From assembly GCA_903908025.1 (NCBI GenBank), contig CAIVQM010000231.1, positions 1 to 9,450 on the forward strand: a stretch of DNA of 9,450 nt, in the 5' to 3' direction. Position 1 is the first letter of the stretch; every line of letters starts with the position of its first letter. Shown in pieces: positions 1 to 6,094 of this stretch. The notes beneath the pieces are model-generated. The model searched no databases, was not told the origin of the DNA, and was given only the letters and a program-made list of their open reading frames with translations. The stretch is from an uncultured bacterium (GTDB lineage Bacteria; Actinomycetota; Actinomycetes; S36-B12). Position numbers and translations under genes: made by a program.

Positions 1-757
1 CCGCCCGGATGTCCTTGGCGAGGGTGCGGTAGTCCTGGGCGCCACGCGATGAGCCAGCGGTCGCCAGGATGCTCCGGCCGGCGGCCGGTGCCTCGGCGAA
101 CCGGATCGTCCGGCTGATCGGGCTGAACACCCGCACCCCGTACCTCGGCCCGAGGTCCGCCAGCACCGCCCGGGCATGGGTCGTACGCCCGTCGAACAGG
201 GTCGGCAGCACGCCGAGGATGCGCAGACTCGGATTGGTCAGCCGCTGCACGTCGCTGATCGTCTCCATCAACTGGCCCACACCACGATGCGACAGGGTCT
301 CGCACTGCAGAGGCACGAGCACCGAGTCGGCGGCCGTGAGCGCATTGATGGTGATGATGCCCAACGACGGGGAGCAGTCGAGCAGGATCCAGTCGTAGCG
401 GTCATGCAGCGGAGCGAGTGCATCGCGGACGACGTACTCGCGGCCCATCACGCTGGCCAGCGCCCGGTCGGCTCCGGCCAGGTCGATCGAGGCGGGCAGC
501 AGGTCAATACCGTCGGGCGTCGTGGTGACGAGGGCGGCGATGTTCTGCTGCGGATCGCGCGTCATGAACACGGTCGCCCCGGTGTCCTCGAGATCCTCCG
601 GGTCCAGACCGAGGGAGAAGGTCGCACACGCCTGGGCATCCAGATCGACGACGAGCACCCGCTGGTCGAGCTCTGCGAGGGCAGCCGCGAGATTCACGAC
701 GGTCGTCGTCTTGGCGACGCCGCCCTTCTGGTTCGCCACGGCGAGGATTTGCACCAC
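1..757 (-). CDS. Orphan ParA/Soj-type ATPase (3' end cut off)
   Basis: A ParA/MinD-superfamily ATPase; relatives bind DNA and ATP as dimers and act in chromosome or cargo segregation. The visible 252 residues start MVQILAVANQKGGVAKTTT. The deviant Walker A is at about residues 11-18 (signature Lys11, Lys16), with Ala15 where most ParAs have Gly; this KGGVAKTT form is typical of actinobacterial orphan ParAs. Walker A' is VVDLDAQ (36-42), with Ala replacing the usual Pro, and Walker B is LLDCSPSLG. Conserved stretches PLQCETLSHRGVGQ, TNPSLRILGVLPTLFD and RTIRFAEAPAAG match this family. The usual length is about 260-270 residues, so only a few C-terminal residues are probably missing. I chose GTG at 757 because AGGG (769-766) lies 8 bases upstream; the adjacent GTG at 754 is the alternative. 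No ParB or parS-like site is visible, and the upstream neighbour is a divergent anti-sigma-like gene, so the exact cargo is unknown. Confidence 0.9.
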   Translation of the reverse strand, partial: MVQILAVANQKGGVAKTTTVVNLAAALAELDQRVLVVDLDAQACATFSLGLDPEDLEDTGATVFMTRDPQQNIAALVTTTPDGIDLLPASIDLAGADRALASVMGREYVVRDALAPLHDRYDWILLDCSPSLGIITINALTAADSVLVPLQCETLSHRGVGQLMETISDVQRLTNPSLRILGVLPTLFDGRTTHARAVLADLGPRYGVRVFSPISRTIRFAEAPAAGRSILATAGSSRGAQDYRTLAKDIRA

Positions 758-781
758 GCGATCGACCCTAGGCCTATCGTG

Positions 782-806
782 GTTTGGAACGAGCGAAGGG
801 GGGTAG
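782..806 (+). promoter_or_regulatory. Possible SigB/SigF-like promoter for the RsbW-like gene
   Basis: GTTTGG (782-787) and GGGTAG (801-806) are separated by 13 bases. This fits the general-stress sigma consensus GTTTAA-N12-14-GGGTAT at 4/6 and 5/6 positions. If it is real, transcription would begin near 813, leaving almost no leader before the GTG at 816. The GGGTAG also overlaps the G-rich SD region, so chance is a serious alternative. The gene it would drive resembles an anti-sigma kinase, which makes autoregulation by a stress sigma factor plausible but unproven. Confidence 0.3.
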
Positions 807-815
807 GACACCTAC
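803..815 (+). repeat. Inverted repeat GTAGG-ACA-CCTAC abutting a start codon
   Basis: A perfect 5-bp inverted repeat with a 3-base loop ends exactly one base before the GTG start at 816. In RNA it would pair the AGG of the SD (805-807) with CCT (811-813), so it could reduce translation initiation or act as a small operator. A 5-bp stem is short and may be coincidence. Confidence 0.3.
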
Positions 816-1193
816 GTGACGAACGAATGGGTGCTGCCCGAGGATCTCAGCGCGGCTGCGGCCGCCCGAGTTCATGTCACCGATGTCCTCACCGCGGCAG
901 GCGTGAGCAGCGAGCACCTGGATGACGCCGTCCTGGTCGCCTCAGAGCTCGCGGCCAACGCCGCGCGGCACGGCAGGCCGCCATTCAGCCTGCAGATCCG
1001 GCTGCTCGACGACCACGTGCGCATCACCGTCAGCAACGAGGGCGAACCCTCCGATCCCAGAATCCTCGTGGCCGATGTCCAGTCCGGCCATGGCCGCGGC
1101 CTGCCACTGGTCAAGTCGCTCTCTCGCACCATGGGCTGGTCACGCTCAGGGGTACGCCTCAATGTCTGGGCAGACGTAAACGTCGCGGACTAG
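816..1193 (+). CDS. RsbW/SpoIIAB-like ATP-binding regulator (anti-sigma factor type)
   Basis: A 125-residue single-domain protein of the HATPase_c (GHKL) type. Members related to RsbW and SpoIIAB bind ATP, hold a sigma factor inactive and/or phosphorylate an anti-anti-sigma protein; actinobacteria carry many of unknown partner. The visible marks are the N-box ELAANAARHG (44-53; Glu44, Asn48), the segment VRITVSNEGEPSDP (68-81) in place of the G1 box, and the glycine-rich G2 lid GHGRGLPLV (91-99). The N-terminus, EWVLPEDLSAAAAAR, matches the usual start of such proteins and supports GTG at 816, which is preceded by a G-rich SD with AGG at 805-807, 8 bases away. No sigma factor or anti-anti-sigma gene lies next to it. 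It is divergent from the ParA gene, and its stop codon overlaps the stop of the convergent cyclase gene by four bases. Which partner it acts on cannot be read from the sequence. Confidence 0.8.
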   Translation: MTNEWVLPEDLSAAAAARVHVTDVLTAAGVSSEHLDDAVLVASELAANAARHGRPPFSLQIRLLDDHVRITVSNEGEPSDPRILVADVQSGHGRGLPLVKSLSRTMGWSRSGVRLNVWADVNVAD

Positions 1194-2788
1194 TCAGTCC
1201 CGGCGTACACAAGGGTCCGGTTTCGACCGGCGTCCTTGGCCGCGTAGAGCGCCCGATCCGCTCGACGCAACGCGTCGTCGAGGGTCCCGTTCTGCTCCAC
1301 AAGGGATACCCCGATGCTCACCGTGACAGCGATCGAGTGGGAGTTCAGCACGATCGGTTCCCGCAGCGACTCGTGGACCTTGGCGGCCACCACCTCTGCA
1401 TCCTGAACCCCGTGGACCGCCGTCAGCGCGACGACGAACTCGTCACTGCCATACCTGGCAACCACGTCGGCGCTTCGCACACAGGCGCCCACCCGCCGCG
1501 CGAACTCCGTGATGACTGCGTCCCCCGCTTCGTGCCCTCGCTCATCGTTGATCGCCTTGAAATCGTCAATGTCGATGAAAAGAAAGGCGATGCGGGTTCC
1601 CGAACGTGGTCGGTGCGCCAGCAAGGTCCCCATCTGGCTGAGGAACTCCCCCCGGTTCACCAGCTGGGAAAGCGAGTCATGCTCCGCAAGGAAGTGGAGT
1701 TGCTCGCGATAGGCGTGCTCGACCTCAATATCGCGCAGGCCCTCGATCCCGCCGATCACAAGCCCGTCTGCGTCGAGGATCGCGTGGCCTCGAACCGCCA
1801 TCCACCGCCAATCACCAGCGGCCGTCGCGTAGCGGGCCTCGATGCTCCCGTCCGTCTCGCCGCGTGCCAGCAACTCCTCCTTGAACCTGCCAATCCGGAC
1901 GAGGTCCTCGGGATGCATGAGTGTCGTGATACTCCGCCCGATCAGGTCTCTCGGCTGCCAGCCCAGGACGGCCTCGACCGTCGGTGTCACCCACTCCAGA
2001 CGCGCATCCACGCCCCAGCGGATGACAACGTCGGACGTGTTCTCCGCCAGCAGTCGGTACTGCGCCTCCGACTCCACCAGAGCATTGCGGGCATCAAGCT
2101 CGTTCTGAACATCGCGGAGCGACTCGATCCCCCCGATGACCGTGCCATCGTCGGCAAGCTGGGCCTTGCCGGCCACCGACATCCATCTGTGGCCACCGTC
2201 AGCTGCTCGGTACTGGACCTCCATTCGGCCGGCCGTGTCTCCTCGCGCATAGACATCGCGATGGTAGGCCTGCACTCGCGCAATCTCTGTGTCGTCCAAC
2301 AGAGCCGTCGCATCACTCCCGATCACATCTTCCGGTTTCCAGCCGAGGATGGATTCAATGGAAGGTGACGCCCACGTCAGCCGCCGGTCGGCTCCCCACA
2401 CGAGAACGACGTCGGATGCGTTCTCCGCGATGAGTTGGTAACGCGACGACTCGGCAGCTATTCGCCGTCCGCGTTCGGCCAGCACGATGGAGAAGGCCAG
2501 AGCGATTACCGCCGCGACGCACACTACGGCCACCCGCAGCCAGTAGGTCTTGCTCGTGTGGTCGCCGTTGGCGAATCCGGCCAGCAGAGCGAGCACGAAG
2601 GCGACGGTCGCGATGATGCCGGTGGCGCGCGGTCCCGCTGTCAGGGCGGTGACGGCCACCACGATGACGTAGACCAACGGGATGAGCATCACTGACTCGA
2701 AGGACACATCGACCGCGAAGGTGACCACGAGGACCGCAACTGCCACCCAGCCGATGGCCTGGCGCCTCTGGGGTCCACTCATGGCCAT
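1190..2788 (-). CDS. Membrane PAS-PAS-GGDEF diguanylate cyclase (GSDEF variant)
   Basis: A 532-residue inner-membrane signalling protein expected to make cyclic di-GMP from two GTP. The order is about four hydrophobic helices (13-28, 32-50, 55-73, 84-103), PAS1 (about 117-228), PAS2 (about 244-356) and a GGDEF domain (about 365-530). The cyclase core has FLFIDIDDFKAINDERGHEAGD (metal and GTP region). The signature is GSDEF (447-451) instead of GGDEF. RSAD (438-441), five residues before it, is a complete RxxD inhibitory site. The usual D-LTGL-NR motif reads DSLSQLVNR. The reading frame stays open to 3127, but upstream of about 2800 it crosses into the oxygenase gene and is not protein-like. 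ATG 2788 is chosen; ATG 2782 or TTG 2800 are possible. The best SD, AAAGGAGG (2820-2813), is 24 bases from ATG 2788 but 12 from TTG 2800. There is no EAL or HD-GYP domain. Catalytic activity is likely but not certain, given the Ser substitution. Confidence 0.9.
   Translation of the reverse strand: MAMSGPQRRQAIGWVAVAVLVVTFAVDVSFESVMLIPLVYVIVVAVTALTAGPRATGIIATVAFVLALLAGFANGDHTSKTYWLRVAVVCVAAVIALAFSIVLAERGRRIAAESSRYQLIAENASDVVLVWGADRRLTWASPSIESILGWKPEDVIGSDATALLDDTEIARVQAYHRDVYARGDTAGRMEVQYRAADGGHRWMSVAGKAQLADDGTVIGGIESLRDVQNELDARNALVESEAQYRLLAENTSDVVIRWGVDARLEWVTPTVEAVLGWQPRDLIGRSITTLMHPEDLVRIGRFKEELLARGETDGSIEARYATAAGDWRWMAVRGHAILDADGLVIGGIEGLRDIEVEHAYREQLHFLAEHDSLSQLVNRGEFLSQMGTLLAHRPRSGTRIAFLFIDIDDFKAINDERGHEAGDAVITEFARRVGACVRSADVVARYGSDEFVVALTAVHGVQDAEVVAAKVHESLREPIVLNSHSIAVTVSIGVSLVEQNGTLDDALRRADRALYAAKDAGRNRTLVYAGTD
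1721..2440 (-). repeat. Tandem duplicated PAS domains inside the cyclase gene
   Basis: Two copies of about 112 residues lie at 2440-2105 and 2059-1721. They align from end to end: YQLIAENASDVVLVWG against YRLLAENTSDVVIRWG, SPSIESILGWKPEDVIG against TPTVEAVLGWQPRDLIG, HRWMSVAG against WRWMAVRG, and IGGIESLRDVQNE against IGGIEGLRDIEVE. This is an intragenic duplication. The central part (ALLDDTEIARVQ against TLMHPEDLVRIG) is the most divergent, which may mean the two sensors differ in ligand. Confidence 0.8.
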
Positions 2789-2823
2789 CTCAACCCCCAA
2801 CCACCAACCCCGCCTCCTTTCCA

Positions 2824-2853
2824 ACCGTACGCACGTTCGGGTGGGTGAGACAA
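2824..2853 (-). promoter_or_regulatory. Candidate promoter upstream of the PAS-GGDEF gene
   Basis: Read on the minus strand, TTGTCT (2853-2848) and TACGGT (2829-2824) are 18 bases apart, resembling a housekeeping -35/-10 pair. A start near 2817 would fall in the AAAGGAGG (2820-2813), so the leader would begin with the SD itself. The 79-base gap 2789-2867 otherwise holds only a weak hairpin (2849-2865), just after the stop of the upstream oxygenase gene, without a U-tract. Read-through from the oxygenase gene is therefore also possible. Confidence 0.25.
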
Positions 2854-2867
2854 GGAGCCTTCGTCCC

Positions 2868-4247
2868 CTAGGCGTCCGACCAGTACTTCTCGGCGACCTT
2901 CGGGTGCGCACGCAGCCAGCCCTTGAGGGTGTTCTCACCATAGGTTGGCAGCATCGGGTTGTCTGGGTCGTTCTCAACACCGCGGGCCTGCGCCGCCAAT
3001 TCGGCAGGCAGGTCGATACGAGGCACCACGGCATCGAGCCGCGGGGCCGGGAAGAACGGGATCGAGATCCGGTCGACGGTGGTATCCGGGCTGACGACGC
3101 GATGCACGGTGGCGCGCATGTATCCACCCGAGACGATCTCCAGCATCTCGCCGATGTTCACGACGAAAGTGCCGGGGATCGGGGGCGCATCCAGCCACCG
3201 TCCGTCCAGAGTCTGAACCTGCAGACCGCCGAGATTGTCCTGCAACAGCAGCGCGATCCAGCCGTAGTCCTTGTGGGCGCCGACACCCTGATCGCCGCTG
3301 CGGACGGCCGAGCCGGGGTAGCGGATGATCTTGAGGTGATCGTGGGTGTCGGCGTCGAACCACGGGTCGAAGAAGTCGGCCGGCTGCCCAAGCGCAATCG
3401 CCACGCCGCGCAGGATCTGCAGGCTGACCCGGCGCGCTTCCTCGAACCAGTCGAGCACGGTAATGCGCAGTTCAGGGAGCGAGGCGGGCCATTGATTCGG
3501 GCCGACCATCCGCAGGTACCGCGGGTCGCTGTCGGTGAGGACGAGGGCCTCGCGCTCGGGACCGACGTCGAGCTGGTCGCGCTGGTCGGCCACGCCCTTC
3601 GTGTACTCGTTGCCCAGATGCGTGTACCCGCGGAACTGCGGCGAGTTGATGTTCTCCAGCTCCAGCCGCTCCTCGAGCGGGAGGGCGAAGAAGGCGCGCG
3701 CGATCGCGAAGATCCCCGCGATCTTCTCCGCCGGGATGCCGTGGCCCGTCACGTACAGGAAACCCGAGTCATGCAGTGCCGAACGCAGACGCGCGATCTC
3801 CGCCACATCAGCGGAGCCGAGCAGATTCAGGTCGATGACCGGAAGCGCAGACTCGAGCAGACCCCACTCCGTCAACGCTTCCACGAGGCCGGTGCTGGTA
3901 TCCGTTGTCGCCAGATCTCCCGGACTGAACCACGCCACGTCCGCAGCATCGTCACCGGCGACGGGGATAGCGCCCGTGTCAACGCGTACGACGTAGTCGC
4001 GGATGACGTAGGTGCCTCCGCCGGGCGCATCGCGCTCGACGGTGCCGACCTCACGCAGCACCACCCCGTTCAGCCCGGTCTCCTCGTGAAGTTCACGCAC
4101 GACGGCCTGCTCGTGCGACTCACCGGGCTCGACCCGGCCACCGGGCACAGACCACTTCCCCTGCGCCGGCGGGTTCGAGCGCTTGACCAGGAGGATCCGT
4201 CCGTCCTCGTCGAATACGACGGCGCCCACACAATCGATGTCCGGCAC
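2868..4247 (-). CDS. Nudix hydrolase - 2OG/Fe(II) oxygenase fusion protein
   Basis: A 459-residue cytosolic protein with two complete catalytic domains. Residues 1 to about 134 form a Nudix hydrolase of the MutT/ADP-ribose pyrophosphatase type. The box from Gly37 to Leu59 fits GX5EX7REUXEEXGU exactly, with Glu43, Arg51, Glu52, Glu55 and Glu56 for metal binding. Residues from about 135 on form an isopenicillin-N-synthase-like dioxygenase. It opens with LPVIDLNLLG and has GFLYVTGHGIP (162-172), His325-Lys-Asp327 and distal His382 as the iron triad, and Arg393-Ile-Ser395 for 2-oxoglutarate. Each domain is near its family's normal length, and the frame is open across the junction with no convincing SD/start there. 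The frame extends to 4460, but GTG 4247 is the likely start because GGAGGAGG (4261-4254) sits 6 bases before it and the Nudix fold begins at once (VPDIDCVGAVVFDEDG). ATG 4271 is an alternative. Substrates of both halves are unknown. The gene is divergent from the secreted-protein gene. Confidence 0.9.
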   Translation of the reverse strand: MPDIDCVGAVVFDEDGRILLVKRSNPPAQGKWSVPGGRVEPGESHEQAVVRELHEETGLNGVVLREVGTVERDAPGGGTYVIRDYVVRVDTGAIPVAGDDAADVAWFSPGDLATTDTSTGLVEALTEWGLLESALPVIDLNLLGSADVAEIARLRSALHDSGFLYVTGHGIPAEKIAGIFAIARAFFALPLEERLELENINSPQFRGYTHLGNEYTKGVADQRDQLDVGPEREALVLTDSDPRYLRMVGPNQWPASLPELRITVLDWFEEARRVSLQILRGVAIALGQPADFFDPWFDADTHDHLKIIRYPGSAVRSGDQGVGAHKDYGWIALLLQDNLGGLQVQTLDGRWLDAPPIPGTFVVNIGEMLEIVSGGYMRATVHRVVSPDTTVDRISIPFFPAPRLDAVVPRIDLPAELAAQARGVENDPDNPMLPTYGENTLKGWLRAHPKVAEKYWSDA

Positions 4248-4308
4248 GGACTTCCTCCTCCACCTTGGCATAAGGCTACTGTTGCCCCACTTCGACCAAG
4301 GAGATCGC
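4248..4308. promoter_or_regulatory. Divergent intergenic region with two strong SDs
   Basis: These 61 bases hold the start signals of both divergent genes. On the minus strand GGAGGAGG (4261-4254) serves the GTG at 4247, which settles the start of the Nudix-oxygenase gene. On the plus strand AAGGAG (4298-4303) lies 5 bases before the ATG at 4309. A weak minus-strand pair, TTGGTC (4299-4294) and TAGCCT (4278-4273) with a 15-base spacer, is the only promoter-like arrangement I see. No clear plus-strand promoter is visible. Confidence 0.5.
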
Positions 4309-4878
4309 ATGCGCGTACGGAACCTGATCGCCTCGATTGCCTGCACGGTCCTCCTCGTCGGAGCCGTCGCCGCGTCAGGGCCCGCAGGTGCTGCCGCGCC
4401 AGCCGCCAAGACACCAGCGACCGGCGAGCTCGACACGTCCTTCTCGGCGAGCGCCTTCACCGCACTGCAGAAGGCGGGACTCAGCCTGTACTCCTACGAG
4501 AACGTGAGGGTCGGTCTCGGGGACGACGGAGGTATCGGTGCCCGGTGGCCCGTGAACGCCGTCGACGGCTTCAATGTCTACGCCGACCCGGAGGCGGGCG
4601 CCCTGGTCTGGATCAATGGCGCCGCGGGCAAGCGGCTCGACATGAACAGCCTCGCGTTCGTCACGAAGGACGGCAAGACCGGTGTGCTGAAGGCAAAGGT
4701 CTACGCAAACGGGGACTCCCTCGGCACCCTGACCCTGTTCGACGTGACGGGCAGCAAGATGAAGATGACCCTGCACAAGGGAGTCGACCAGACACTGGAC
4801 ACGGCACTGGCAACGAAGTTCTTCGCCCCCGGCATGGCCCTCGGCAACCTGTTCGCGGCTTCCGAACCCGTCACCTGA
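4309..4878 (+). CDS. Small exported protein of unknown function
   Basis: A 189-residue protein with a clear Sec signal peptide: positive start MRVRN, hydrophobic core LIASIACTVLLVGAVAA, and likely cleavage around residues 28-30 (GAAA|PAAK). There is no lipobox cysteine at the cleavage site and no second membrane segment, so it is probably released or wall-associated. The mature part is about 155 residues. It starts LDTSFSASAFTALQKAGLSL and ends TALATKFFAPGMALGNLF, with WPVNAVDGFNVY and LVWINGAAGKRLDMNSLAFV between. This layout loosely resembles a repeat unit of secreted actinobacterial proteins of unknown function, in which each unit starts with a short helix and continues as beta strands. 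I cannot name the family with certainty. The start is ATG 4309 with AAGGAG 5 bases upstream; an in-frame extension to 4183 would overlap the divergent gene and spoil the signal peptide. It ends 10 bases from the convergent dehydrogenase stop, with no visible terminator. Confidence 0.85.
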   Translation: MRVRNLIASIACTVLLVGAVAASGPAGAAAPAAKTPATGELDTSFSASAFTALQKAGLSLYSYENVRVGLGDDGGIGARWPVNAVDGFNVYADPEAGALVWINGAAGKRLDMNSLAFVTKDGKTGVLKAKVYANGDSLGTLTLFDVTGSKMKMTLHKGVDQTLDTALATKFFAPGMALGNLFAASEPVT

Positions 4879-4888
4879 TCACAAGCGG

Positions 4889-6094
4889 CTACGAGCGTGT
4901 CTTGTAGTCCTCGAGCAGGCGGCGGGCGATGATCATCCGCTGGATGTCCGCAGTGCCCTCGCCGATCAGCAGCATCGGTGCCTCGCGGTACAGGCGCTCG
5001 ATCTCGTACTCCTTGGAGTAGCCGTAGCCACCGTGGATGCGGAACGAGTCCTCCACGACCTCCTTGCAGTACTCGCTCGCCAGGTACTTCGCCATCCCGG
5101 CTTCCATGTCGTTGCGCTCACCGGAGTCCTTCTTGCGCGCCGCCATCACCATCATCTGGTGGGACGCCTCGACCTTGACCGCCATATCGGCGAGGCGGAA
5201 CGCGACGGCCTGATGCTCGGCGATGATCTTGCCGAACGTCACGCGCTGCTGGGCGTACTCCACACCGAGCTCGAATGCCCGGATCGCCAGTCCGCAGGCT
5301 CGCGCAGCGACGTTGACGCGCCCGACCTCGACCCCGTCCATCATCTGGTAGAAGCCCTTGCCCGGCTCGCCGCCGAGGAGGTCGTCGTTGCTCAGCTGCA
5401 GGTTGTCCATGACCAGTTCGGTCGTGTCGACGCCCTTGTAGCCCATCTTCTCGATCTTGCCGGGGATCGTCAGGCCGGGGCGGACCTCACCGAAGCCCGG
5501 TGTCTTCTCCACCAGGAACGTCGACATCTTCTTGTAGACGCTGGCGCCCTCGGGCGCCTCGCCCGGCGTCAGCACCAGGACCGCGACCAGCGTCGACGAG
5601 CCGCCGTTCGTCAGCCACATCTTCGCGCCGTTCATCACCCAGCCGTCGCCATCGCGCACGGCCTTGCTCGTGATCGCTGAGACGTCTGACCCACAGCCGG
5701 GCTCGGACATGGAGAACGCGCCGCGAACCTCGCCCGTCGCCATGCGCGGCAGGTAGTAGTCCTTCTGCGCCTGCGTGCCGTGCTGCATCAGCATGTACGC
5801 GACGATGAAGTGCGTGTTGATGACACCGCTGACCGGCATCCAGCCGCGGGCGATCTCCTCGACGACGAGCGCGTAGGTCAGCAGTGACTCGCCGAGGCCG
5901 CCGTACTCCTCCGGGATCATCAGCCCGAAGACGCCCATCTCCTTCAGTTGATCGACGATCGCCTGCGGGTACTCGTCGGCATGCTCGAGCTCATTCGCAA
6001 CGGGGATGATTTCGTTGTCGACGAACTCCTTGACCGCCGCGAGGATGTCGCGTTGGTCGTCGGTCAGGCCCTCCGTCTGTGCGAGACGTGCCAT
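4889..6094 (-). CDS. Acyl-CoA dehydrogenase, probably methylsuccinyl-CoA dehydrogenase
   Basis: A 401-residue FAD-dependent acyl-CoA dehydrogenase of normal length. It is expected to introduce an alpha-beta double bond in an acyl-CoA and pass electrons to ETF. Visible marks are the signature AFSMSEPGCGSDVSA (126-140), the FAD/substrate region KMWLTNGG (158-165), RVTFGKIIAEHQAVAF (284-299), and FRIHGGYGYSKEYEIERLYR (351-370). The C-terminal IGEGTADIQRMIIARRLL contains Glu379 at the usual catalytic-base position, with Gly where many relatives have Tyr in YEGT. It is last in a run with ecm and mcl1, and the product of Ecm is methylsuccinyl-CoA, so this enzyme most likely makes mesaconyl-CoA (the Mcd step). 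Proteobacterial Mcd proteins are longer (about 550 residues), so the assignment rests on context and on likeness to the dehydrogenase in actinobacterial ecm clusters. A general short- or branched-chain acyl-CoA dehydrogenase is the alternative. ATG 6094 follows the mcl1 stop by one base. Confidence 0.92.
   Translation of the reverse strand: MARLAQTEGLTDDQRDILAAVKEFVDNEIIPVANELEHADEYPQAIVDQLKEMGVFGLMIPEEYGGLGESLLTYALVVEEIARGWMPVSGVINTHFIVAYMLMQHGTQAQKDYYLPRMATGEVRGAFSMSEPGCGSDVSAITSKAVRDGDGWVMNGAKMWLTNGGSSTLVAVLVLTPGEAPEGASVYKKMSTFLVEKTPGFGEVRPGLTIPGKIEKMGYKGVDTTELVMDNLQLSNDDLLGGEPGKGFYQMMDGVEVGRVNVAARACGLAIRAFELGVEYAQQRVTFGKIIAEHQAVAFRLADMAVKVEASHQMMVMAARKKDSGERNDMEAGMAKYLASEYCKEVVEDSFRIHGGYGYSKEYEIERLYREAPMLLIGEGTADIQRMIIARRLLEDYKTRS

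Noticed and set aside
176..925. A 249-codon plus-strand frame
   Set aside because: Antisense to parA and out of frame with the RsbW-like gene; composition is that of a shadow frame.
1337..2368. A 343-codon plus-strand frame
   Set aside because: Antisense to the PAS-GGDEF gene, no domain signature and no SD of note.
2849..2865. Hairpin-like sequence after the oxygenase stop as a terminator
   Set aside because: The stem needs a mismatch or bulge, the loop is tiny and no T-run follows on the minus strand.
2789..3127. N-terminal extension of the cyclase reading frame
   Set aside because: It overlaps the 3' end of the oxygenase gene in another frame and is low-complexity; the membrane helices start just after ATG 2788.
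4248..4460. N-terminal extension of the Nudix-oxygenase reading frame
   Set aside because: It would overlap the signal peptide region of the divergent gene, while GTG 4247 has a near-ideal SD and the Nudix fold starts there.
2682..4907. A 741-codon open frame on the plus strand
   Set aside because: It runs antisense through the Nudix-oxygenase gene and across the exported-protein gene. Its product is Arg/His/Gly-rich with no domain sense, an artefact of high GC.
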